DNA of 64,000 bases from assembly GCA_951804985.1 (NCBI GenBank), contig OX638133.1, positions 31,893,963 to 31,957,962 on the forward strand, read 5' to 3'. Positions 55,010 through 64,000 of this stretch are shown piece after piece. Source of the stretch: Dryomyza anilis. Lineage: Eukaryota > Arthropoda > Insecta > Diptera > Dryomyzidae. The notes under the pieces are model-generated. The model was not told the origin of the DNA, did not search any database, and worked only from the letters and a program-made list of their open reading frames with translations. Each line of letters begins with the position of its first letter. Positions within the stretch are counted from its first letter, which is position 1. Position numbers and translations under genes: made by a program.

Positions 55010-56975
55010 AAACTATCATTTAATAGAGTAACAACCTTTTTGTAGTAGGTGCTTCTGTTTTAATTTCATCTGTTTTAATTTACTGTTTTAATTTTAAATC
55101 AAACACCCCTTGTACAGTTTTTATTATAATATAAATCCTTGAAAAGAGCAAGAATTTTATAACATTATTTTCTTAAGAATAAATGTTTGTCTGAATATAT
55201 TTTACCGCACAATTCAGAGTTTGGTCAATATAGAAATCACGAATACATTAAAACTAGCAGAGCTATATCATTAAAATTCTTAATTATATTACTTATGTAC
55301 CTACGCTGCCTGGTAAAGAGGCATAGTCTGTGTGTTGTAACCTCTAATCTGACCACTTATGTCCGAATACCTCATATCGACCCACCTCATTTCATAACAC
55401 GGTAGGTCTAAAAAGAGATTTTTGCAGGAGAAGCCTTCAAAATTGTTTCTAATTCTTTTGTGTCTTTGAAACAGATAGAAAGACGTCATTTCACCTTTTA
55501 TTTGATAGAATTTTAATTAAAAATTAAAAATGTATTACGTCTACTTAGAATATAACAAAAATGTCCAAGTAATAATGTGATAAGTATATATTTATTCTGA
55601 ATGTGTACCAAAATACTTTTGCGACAATTTATATTTATATTAAATATTTACATTAAACGTAAAACTATTTTTATGAGAAATAAAAAAAACTTACAACAAA
55701 AATAAATTCACTTAGAATGTTGCATATTTCTAGGAGAGAATATCAAACTGTTTGATTCTGTGAGAAAAACCTCTCAAACTGTTATAATCAAACTGTAACA
55801 TTTAAAACTGTAACATTCAAACGAATTCTCCTAATATAATCCTCAGCTTCTTTTTCAGACACATTTTCTTTCATTAAAGCCTAATACTATCAGATATTAT
55901 TGTTGATATTTCATAGCAATAGTAGAAACGGATTTTTGATTGTTTAGGTAATATTAGGGGATACCAATCAGTAAACGGACTACAAAAATGGGAAAAATAA
56001 TGAATGATGAATAAAACAAAAAAAATAATAATAACAAAAAAATAAATAAAATATTTTGTATTTAAAAAATCTTAACTAGATTGGTAAAAACAGTTTTATA
56101 AACTTACAAATTTAACTTTTTTTTTGTGCAGAAATGAAAATTTATTCAATGACAAATTATATTGAATTATATCAACCAATATCAAAAATGTATAATAAAT
56201 ATATTTATACATTTGAATCAATTACAATTCAAAATTTGACAAATCCACATTAACCATACCCTCGTTCTGCTACCAAAATAGTAGTTAATATTGAATTGTC
56301 TAAGCCTCAATCGACGAGCATTTACCACAAAAACCACTAAGTGCTCAAATGTGTCCAACTGCCTATAATTTAGTACAAATTTTAAAGTAGCAAAAAATCG
56401 TGACGAACACGCGCTACCAAACAATACATGTGACTCTTTCTACGACCCCCCATATTTGAAATCCAAACCTTAAGTGCGATTGAAAAGTGTCAACTGTGGG
56501 AAGGAAATGGCAACACTTCCGTAAATATATGTAGCACTCACCAAGCACTTGCTGAAATCTCACATTGATGTGGATTTTGATTTGAAAACTCCATTTGTGC
56601 CGTAAATACCATGGTATAAAAAAATGACAGGAAGAAAAACTGTTGGAGATTTTCTTATGTGGTTTGCTGTAAAAAAGAAAACATTTTTTAATGGAGTCAA
56701 AAAAATTACAACAAAGAAGCAGTATAAAAAAAAACTAAAAAGTTCTACATGAAGGTTTCTATTGAGAATGCTTGTTAATGTTGCTAAATGCAGCGAATTT
56801 GTGGGGATTTCTTTTAGAATATAAAAAAAAAACATTATTGCTTTTTTTCTATTTAAGAACATATTAGATTTGTATACTAAGAAATTGGTTTTTGTGAGGG
56901 TATTGTAAAAAAATTTAAATATAAACCAGAAATTATTATAGAAAATTATAAACATTTTACAATTTAAGTTTAAAT
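55010..56975. other. AT-rich non-coding DNA
   Basis: No gene recognised. Open frames at 55187-55489, 56218-56424 and 56560-56955 are short, basic/aromatic and lack family features or splice context. 55740-55830 repeats TCAAACTGT/AAACTGTAACAT words. Confidence 0.35.
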
Positions 56976-56979
56976 TTTA

Positions 56980-57244
56980 TATATCGTCGTTGCAGAACGA
57001 AAAGTCACCAAATACATTTTTATGAAAAACTTAAATTTCGAGTTTGTTGATTAATATAATAAAAAGTAATGGATGCATTTTTAAAGTTGATATATCAATT
57101 GATAGTTTTACATTTTCTTATCATGTGGTAAAAAAATTGAGATCATCGATTATAAATTGACAGATATATAAAGATTTTTGTAAATGAATTTTTGGCATTT
57201 TGAAAATGTATGTGGTGACTTTTCGTTCTACAACGACGATATAT
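56980..57244. mobile_element. MITE with TATCGTCGTTG...AGAACGAAAAGTCACC ends
   Basis: The left TATCGTCGTTGCAGAACGAA with AAGTCACCAAATACATTTTT is mirrored at the right by GGTGACTTTTCGTTCTACAA with CGACGATATA. The inverted repeats are ~38 bp with two or three mismatches. ~265 bp total, flanked by TA-rich sequence. No coding capacity. Confidence 0.85.
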
Positions 57245-57249
57245 TTAAT

Positions 57250-58970
57250 TTTCATCTCAAAAACTGTTAACCAATTATGTTATTTCCTCACAAGCTATTA
57301 TTAATATTTAAATATTTAAAGAAAATTGAATTTAAAGAGGAAAACCGAACTTCTTTCTTTCATTTTTAATATATCACCTCTCACAATACAATTCACCCTC
57401 TATCCATTACATTTAAAACCTACAACATTATTGTAAAACTTTCTTCAAATTAAGAAACTTTTAAAAATTTATACCAACACATAAGGGGATTTTAAATAAA
57501 ACTTTTGCAAATCCTGCCAAAATCCTCTACAGCTGAATCTCCCCGTCCCAAAACTAAATCTCTGCTGATTTTCTTCATCAATAAACATTTTTTATTTTAT
57601 TTTGTTTTTGTTCGTTTTTGTTTTTCGCAAAGTCACTCCCAATCTCAACAAACAATCAACAACAATGGGACATACGAGAAAAAAAATCTCCCATCCACAA
57701 GTACTCACACAATTAAATGTTAGAAGATGGGTCTGGGTACAAATAATTTTTATGTGTTTTCGAACGTTTTCTTTTGCTAAATCACTTTTAAATCTTTTTC
57801 CCTTTTGTTTTGTTTCAAATGTAAAAAAAAAGATAAAAACCATTCCATGCAAACAAAAGACATCAAGAAATAAAATGCATAGAGGGAGCAAATATTGTTT
57901 TTGGGGGGATTATTTTCGATTTCATGCATGCGGTAATTGTGGGGTTGAATACAAAAGCAGCTTCATTGAGAAGTTATTGATAAGAAAAGTATTTACAGTT
58001 TTATTTATTTATGAAGTTTGTATTGAAAAATTAAATATCGTAGACAGTATTCTATGGCAAAATTTTTAAAATGTGAAGTCATCTAAATTTAAACATTGAT
58101 CGTTATTCAAAAAACATTTTTTAAATACTATAAATATCTCTGAGCCTATTTTCCAATAGCCTATATATCCTATTTTCGAAAAATGTTCAACAATTTCCCA
58201 AAAACGGCATTGAATTGGGTTAAATAAATACCAATTAATTGGTTTTTTATGCTTTTTTTATCTTTGTTTTAGAAAAATATAAATAATTGTCAAGTACTTT
58301 TTAATATGACATCAACTTTTTTATCCATGTTTATAATCAAATTAATACTTTTTTATTGCATTTCGATGAGAAGTGAAAAAAATGTTTTTGAATGTTTTAG
58401 GGTACTATCAAAAAGTGAAAATTTTATCGTTTTCAAATAAGACGGTATTTTTTAAAGAGAACGCATATTCTATATCATTTGAAAAAAATTAAAATTTTGC
58501 AAAAAATTAACATTGCTTAAGTGGTGCTAAGCTATGTTAAAAATTCGATATTTGGGTATAGTGGGTAACGTTTTTTAGGGTAAAGTGGGAAAAGCAATTT
58601 AAGCAATGTTTATTGAATTTATTGAAAATATTGTGTTATATAAATTATTTAATTGCTTTAACCAAGAAAAAACTTCAATCGTGGCTATAAACCAATGAAA
58701 AAAGTTACATTTTGACTTCACCTGGGATTAGATCTGAGAATGCAGACGAAAGCCGAGAAGCGAACTATTAACAGGAAAAAATGAATATGACGGTAAGAAG
58801 TAGAAGAAATTGCAACAATTCAGTGCAATATCTGCAAACGGCACGTATACTTAGTGACCAGAAACTACTCCTCTCTCCATTGTCACTCAGAATATTCTCA
58901 CTGTGAGTAAATGCACCATTTTTTTGTATTTTCTTAACATAACTACTGAGGTGATTAAGAATTTAACTGT
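57250..58970. other. AT-rich non-coding DNA
   Basis: Open frames on both strands between 57505 and 58069 are overlapping and without family signature. I see no exon. Confidence 0.35.
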
Positions 58971-58974
58971 TAAC

Positions 58975-59515
58975 CTTACTCTAAAAGTGAAAGGGTATAT
59001 TCAGTTAGGTACGCCGTTTGTAGCACCCAGAAGGAAGAATCTCGGGTAAGGAAAAGTATATGTATTCTTGATCAGTACGACCAGCTGAGTCGATGTAGCG
59101 ATGTCCGTCTGTCTGTATGTTCTTCTGTTGAAATCACGATTACAGAAAAAATAAAAGAGCTAGATCAATGAAACTTATAATTTAGATTACTTATATATTT
59201 AACCTGACTCAATAAGAAAATTGGCCTGATCGGTCTATTGTGACCAGCAAACCCAACACTTATGTTCAAATTCGTCATAAAATTTGCATCTACAGATGAA
59301 TGTTACTTTATACGAGCTTAAATGAACTTTTTTGGTCTTAAAGGTCTTACTTACTTTTCATAAAACTAACTTTTTCAAAAAAAAAATCAGTGTTAAACAT
59401 ATTCAAAGATGGCTTGTAACGCCCTTCTCTATGATTGGGCAGCACAGCTATACAAAAAGAGAATCATTTTGGTATCCCCACGATCCACAAAAATCCATAA
59501 TACTACTTTTAGTTT
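58975..59515. mobile_element. (GTCY)n-family fragment
   Basis: Contains AAAAGTGAAAGGGTATATTC, GTACGCCGTTTGTAGCACCC, GGAAAAGTATATGTATTCTT, TGTCCGTCTGTCTG (short tract) and TACTTTATACGAGCTTAA. These are shared with 33950-34150 and 34440-34500. Copy is decayed and rearranged. Confidence 0.6.
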
Positions 59516-59519
59516 AAGT

Positions 59520-59896
59520 ATTGGCTGGAGGAGACATCGTCCTTAGAATATCTTTTGATTTGAAGTAGGGCTGGGTGGATGGCATACAGTAAATTTATAG
59601 GTTTGAATAGTGGGATTCTTTTTGCTTTTAAGATAATGCTAACCGTATTGTTTGGTTGGTTTGGTATAGAGAGTGGTTTAAAAAATAAAGTTCCGTTCAG
59701 TTGGAAGAGTAAAAATCATCCATATATTCTTGCGTTATTTTAAAAGGAGAATCACAGATCTTCGGTAGCCGAGAGTTATTTAACGAATAAAAAGATCATA
59801 GACATTTTTTTTTATAAAAAGTGGAAAATAAAAGCCTTTTATTATTTTTATTTTAAAAATATTAAATATAAATCGCATCTAAACTGATATTTCATT
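59520..59896 (-). other. 3' untranslated region of the - strand coiled-coil gene and flank
   Basis: Immediately downstream of the stop at 59897, the - strand contains AATAAA at about 59852-59847 and 59843-59838, 45-60 bases past the stop. These are probable polyadenylation signals. The rest is AT-rich with no other feature. Confidence 0.5.
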
Positions 59897-60571
59897 TCAG
59901 TTTGTACGTCGCACCAACTGCTCCAAAAGACGATTCAACGATTCAGTTTGCTTTTTCTGTTCCTTGCGCGTCTGCTTGAGAATTTTATTCTTTTTGCGTA
60001 GAATTTTGGTCTGTTTGACTTTCTCCTTCAACAGTTTTTCGCTCACTTCCAGCAGGCGTCTCTCTAGGTAGTAATGCTCGGGACCAACGACTGAGGGCGT
60101 GGCAGCCACAGCTTCTGTTGGCTGCATATTAAGCTCACAATCCATGGAGTCGCGACCACGCGTCGAGCTAGTTGAAAACTTGTTGGCGGCGGCGACTGTT
60201 GATGCTGTCAGCGGCGGCTCAAGATTCGGTGGCAACGGCTTCGGCATTGGCATGGGCGGCGTATTATGCGAATTGGGGCGCGAAGCATAATCGATGCGAT
60301 TGCTGTGCGCATCGACCATCTGTTGCAGTTGTTGATGAAAGTCCTCGGCCACATCGACGGGTGTCGCATCCAGTTCGGACTTGATTTGCACTTCGTCGTG
60401 TATAATGTCGTGTTGTGAGATTTGCTGTTGGTGTTGCTGTTGTTGTGTCAAGCCGAATTGCGAGTACTCGTTGAATTGATTCGAAAAAGAGTTGTTGTCG
60501 TAGAAGATGTCTCGCGGCGGATAGCCGTAGTTGAGTTTCGACGGCGGATGATAGTCATTCAGATACATTTG
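59897..60571 (-). CDS. Unrecognised coiled-coil protein, last coding exon
   Basis: 224 codons plus stop, starting after a TTTTTGAACAG acceptor (AG at 60573-60572) and continuing the frame of exon 60764-60634 (DNK|QMYLND). The N-terminal part is Tyr/Asn/Pro-rich (YHPPSKLNYGYPPRDIFYDN), followed by a Gln-rich run (TQQQQHQQQISQ) encoded by CAA/CAG repeats. Next come an acidic segment and a proline stretch (TPPMPMPKPLPPN). The end is a basic coiled coil of ~60 residues (ERRLLEVSEKLLKEKVKQTK ... LNRLLEQLVRRTN). Poly-Gln plus a terminal basic coiled coil is common in insect nuclear or transcription-related proteins, but this is only suggestive. The internal ATG at 60568 is not the start; the frame runs upstream through the splice site. 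Function not assigned. Confidence 0.85.
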   Translation of the reverse strand, partial: QMYLNDYHPPSKLNYGYPPRDIFYDNNSFSNQFNEYSQFGLTQQQQHQQQISQHDIIHDEVQIKSELDATPVDVAEDFHQQLQQMVDAHSNRIDYASRPNSHNTPPMPMPKPLPPNLEPPLTASTVAAANKFSTSSTRGRDSMDCELNMQPTEAVAATPSVVGPEHYYLERRLLEVSEKLLKEKVKQTKILRKKNKILKQTRKEQKKQTESLNRLLEQLVRRTN

Positions 60572-60633
60572 CTGTTCAAAAATTACATATTATATGGTTG
60601 CATTTATTAATAATGTAAAATTGTATATTCTAC

Positions 60634-60764
60634 TTTATTGTCAAACGCGCGTATCAGCAAATCGGGCTCCGGCATATCGGGGTAACCTTTGGAACGTAGA
60701 TCCTGCAGGTAGAGCAGATCGCGAATCTCGATGTCGTTCCACTCGGGGCGTGCAGTGGGATTAG
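60634..60764 (-). CDS. Unrecognised coiled-coil protein, penultimate coding exon
   Basis: A 131-base exon (2 + 43 codons) bounded on the - strand by a TTTTTTGTCCAG acceptor and an AAA|GTAGAA donor, with a 62-base intron to the next exon. The peptide (RPEWNDIEIRDLLYLQDLRS, then KGYPDMPEPDLLIRAFDNK) is well-formed, with GC much higher than the flanks. The W-x2-x-E-x3-LL-x-L pattern loosely recalls the start of Myb/SANT-like DNA-binding domains, but key later aromatic residues are not seen. I treat that as a guess. More exons must lie beyond the satellite at 60801, outside the window. Confidence 0.8.
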
Positions 60765-60800
60765 CTGGACAAAAAATTAAATCGATTTAAAAGTGTATTC

Positions 60801-63800
60801 AATTATTTAATTATTTAATTATTTAATTATTTAATTATTTAATTATTTAATTATTTAATTATTTAATTATTTAATTATTTAATTATTTAATTATTTAATT
60901 ATTTAATTATTTAATTATTTAATTATTTAATTATTTAATTATTTAATTATTTAATTATTTAATTATTTAATTATTTAATTATTTAATTATTTAATTATTT
61001 AATTATTTAATTATTTAATTATTTAATTATTTAATTATTTAATTATTTAATTATTTAATTATTTAATTATTTAATTATTTAATTATTTAATTATTTAATT
61101 ATTTAATTATTTAATTATTTAATTATTTAATTATTTAATTATTTAATTATTTAATTATTTAATTATTTAATTATTTAATTATTTAATTATTTAATTATTT
61201 AATTATTTAATTATTTAATTATTTAATTATTTAATTATTTAATTATTTAATTATTTAATTATTTAATTATTTAATTATTTAATTATTTAATTATTTAATT
61301 ATTTAATTATTTAATTATTTAATTATTTAATTATTTAATTATTTAATTATTTAATTATTTAATTATTTAATTATTTAATTATTTAATTATTTAATTATTT
61401 AATTATTTAATTATTTAATTATTTAATTATTTAATTATTTAATTATTTAATTATTTAATTATTTAATTATTTAATTATTTAATTATTTAATTATTTAATT
61501 ATTTAATTATTTAATTATTTAATTATTTAATTATTTAATTATTTAATTATTTAATTATTTAATTATTTAATTATTTAATTATTTAATTATTTAATTATTT
61601 AATTATTTAATTATTTAATTATTTAATTATTTAATTATTTAATTATTTAATTATTTAATTATTTAATTATTTAATTATTTAATTATTTAATTATTTAATT
61701 ATTTAATTATTTAATTATTTAATTATTTAATTATTTAATTATTTAATTATTTAATTATTTAATTATTTAATTATTTAATTATTTAATTATTTAATTATTT
61801 AATTATTTAATTATTTAATTATTTAATTATTTAATTATTTAATTATTTAATTATTTAATTATTTAATTATTTAATTATTTAATTATTTAATTATTTAATT
61901 ATTTAATTATTTAATTATTTAATTATTTAATTATTTAATTATTTAATTATTTAATTATTTAATTATTTAATTATTTAATTATTTAATTATTTAATTATTT
62001 AATTATTTAATTATTTAATTATTTAATTATTTAATTATTTAATTATTTAATTATTTAATTATTTAATTATTTAATTATTTAATTATTTAATTATTTAATT
62101 ATTTAATTATTTAATTATTTAATTATTTAATTATTTAATTATTTAATTATTTAATTATTTAATTATTTAATTATTTAATTATTTAATTATTTAATTATTT
62201 AATTATTTAATTATTTAATTATTTAATTATTTAATTATTTAATTATTTAATTATTTAATTATTTAATTATTTAATTATTTAATTATTTAATTATTTAATT
62301 ATTTAATTATTTAATTATTTAATTATTTAATTATTTAATTATTTAATTATTTAATTATTTAATTATTTAATTATTTAATTATTTAATTATTTAATTATTT
62401 AATTATTTAATTATTTAATTATTTAATTATTTAATTATTTAATTATTTAATTATTTAATTATTTAATTATTTAATTATTTAATTATTTAATTATTTAATT
62501 ATTTAATTATTTAATTATTTAATTATTTAATTATTTAATTATTTAATTATTTAATTATTTAATTATTTAATTATTTAATTATTTAATTATTTAATTATTT
62601 AATTATTTAATTATTTAATTATTTAATTATTTAATTATTTAATTATTTAATTATTTAATTATTTAATTATTTAATTATTTAATTATTTAATTATTTAATT
62701 ATTTAATTATTTAATTATTTAATTATTTAATTATTTAATTATTTAATTATTTAATTATTTAATTATTTAATTATTTAATTATTTAATTATTTAATTATTT
62801 AATTATTTAATTATTTAATTATTTAATTATTTAATTATTTAATTATTTAATTATTTAATTATTTAATTATTTAATTATTTAATTATTTAATTATTTAATT
62901 ATTTAATTATTTAATTATTTAATTATTTAATTATTTAATTATTTAATTATTTAATTATTTAATTATTTAATTATTTAATTATTTAATTATTTAATTATTT
63001 AATTATTTAATTATTTAATTATTTAATTATTTAATTATTTAATTATTTAATTATTTAATTATTTAATTATTTAATTATTTAATTATTTAATTATTTAATT
63101 ATTTAATTATTTAATTATTTAATTATTTAATTATTTAATTATTTAATTATTTAATTATTTAATTATTTAATTATTTAATTATTTAATTATTTAATTATTT
63201 AATTATTTAATTATTTAATTATTTAATTATTTAATTATTTAATTATTTAATTATTTAATTATTTAATTATTTAATTATTTAATTATTTAATTATTTAATT
63301 ATTTAATTATTTAATTATTTAATTATTTAATTATTTAATTATTTAATTATTTAATTATTTAATTATTTAATTATTTAATTATTTAATTATTTAATTATTT
63401 AATTATTTAATTATTTAATTATTTAATTATTTAATTATTTAATTATTTAATTATTTAATTATTTAATTATTTAATTATTTAATTATTTAATTATTTAATT
63501 ATTTAATTATTTAATTATTTAATTATTTAATTATTTAATTATTTAATTATTTAATTATTTAATTATTTAATTATTTAATTATTTAATTATTTAATTATTT
63601 AATTATTTAATTATTTAATTATTTAATTATTTAATTATTTAATTATTTAATTATTTAATTATTTAATTATTTAATTATTTAATTATTTAATTATTTAATT
63701 ATTTAATTATTTAATTATTTAATTATTTAATTATTTAATTATTTAATTATTTAATTATTTAATTATTTAATTATTTAATTATTTAATTATTTAATTATTT

Positions 63801-64000
63801 AATTATTTAATTATTTAATTATTAAATTATTTAATTATTTAATTATTTAATTATTTAATTATTTAATTATTTAATTATTTAATTATTTAATTATTTAATT
63901 ATTTAATTATTTAATTATTTAATTATTTAATTATTTAATTATTTAATTATTTAATTATTTAATTATTTAATTATTTAATTATTTAATTATTTAATTATTT
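60801..64000. repeat. (AATTATTT)n satellite, 400 units, runs past the window end
   Basis: A perfect 8 bp tandem repeat from 60801 to 64000 (3200 bases = 400 units). One substitution was seen, T to A at 63824. The array begins 36 bases upstream (in transcription terms) of the exon acceptor at 60765-60766, so it sits inside an intron of the - strand gene. Each unit includes TAATTA and TTAA. The true length is unknown because the window cuts it. Confidence 0.97.

Noticed and set aside
57505..58069. Overlapping frames on both strands, up to 155 codons
   Set aside because: AT-rich, Lys/Phe/Asn-biased, mutually overlapping and without splice or domain evidence.

Overview
The window is AT-rich, intron-bearing nuclear DNA from an insect, most likely a schizophoran fly (Diptera). 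The main evidence is a Prickle/Espinas-type planar-cell-polarity gene with GT-AG introns. Supporting evidence is the repeat load: elements carrying a (GTCY)n microsatellite like those described as mini-me in Diptera, A|T-inserted Helitron-like elements, tRNA-derived SINEs, mariner/Tc1 relics and MITEs. No species is named, because nothing in the sequence fixes one.

Layout. Positions 1-12066 look like a very long intron or upstream region of the prickle-type gene, full of degenerate repeats. Two coding exons follow on the + strand (12067-12270 and 14034-15446). They encode three LIM domains, an acidic linker, a basic patch, a Prickle-homology-like C-terminus and a CIIS prenylation box. The reading frame stays open and protein-like for 58 codons past the TGA stop, to a TAG at 15621-15623. 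Positions 15640-31000 hold a repeat-rich 3' flank: a ~120 bp tandem repeat, a MITE family with CCCAGTCTGCCAT ends, a Helitron-like element carrying minisatellites, SINEs and a T-rich GCTTTTG array. An intronless gene for an unrecognised secreted glycoprotein-like product lies at 31072-32172 (+). Positions 32800-59890 hold further Helitron-like and (GTCY)n elements, a 5'-truncated LINE (-), a DD37E-type Tc1/mariner relic (+), two palindromic MITEs with their probable transposase source, a PIF/Harbinger-like MITE, a 2 kb higher-order GAATTTC array and more CAAAAG arrays. The last two visible coding exons of an unrecognised coiled-coil protein are on the - strand (60764-60634, 60571-59897). Its next upstream intron contains a nearly perfect (AATTATTT)n satellite running from 60801 to the window end, 400 units with one substitution.

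How the parts relate. The two multi-exon genes point towards each other, with the single-exon secreted-protein gene between them. Nothing suggests an operon or a shared pathway. Much of the rest is nested transposable elements, and in several cases one insertion inside another gives relative ages. The observations most worth following up are the possible stop-codon readthrough that would bury the prenylation box, the 400-copy perfect TAATTA satellite, the CGATA-dense MITE family, and the match between the termini of two palindromic MITEs and the end of the mariner-like relic.
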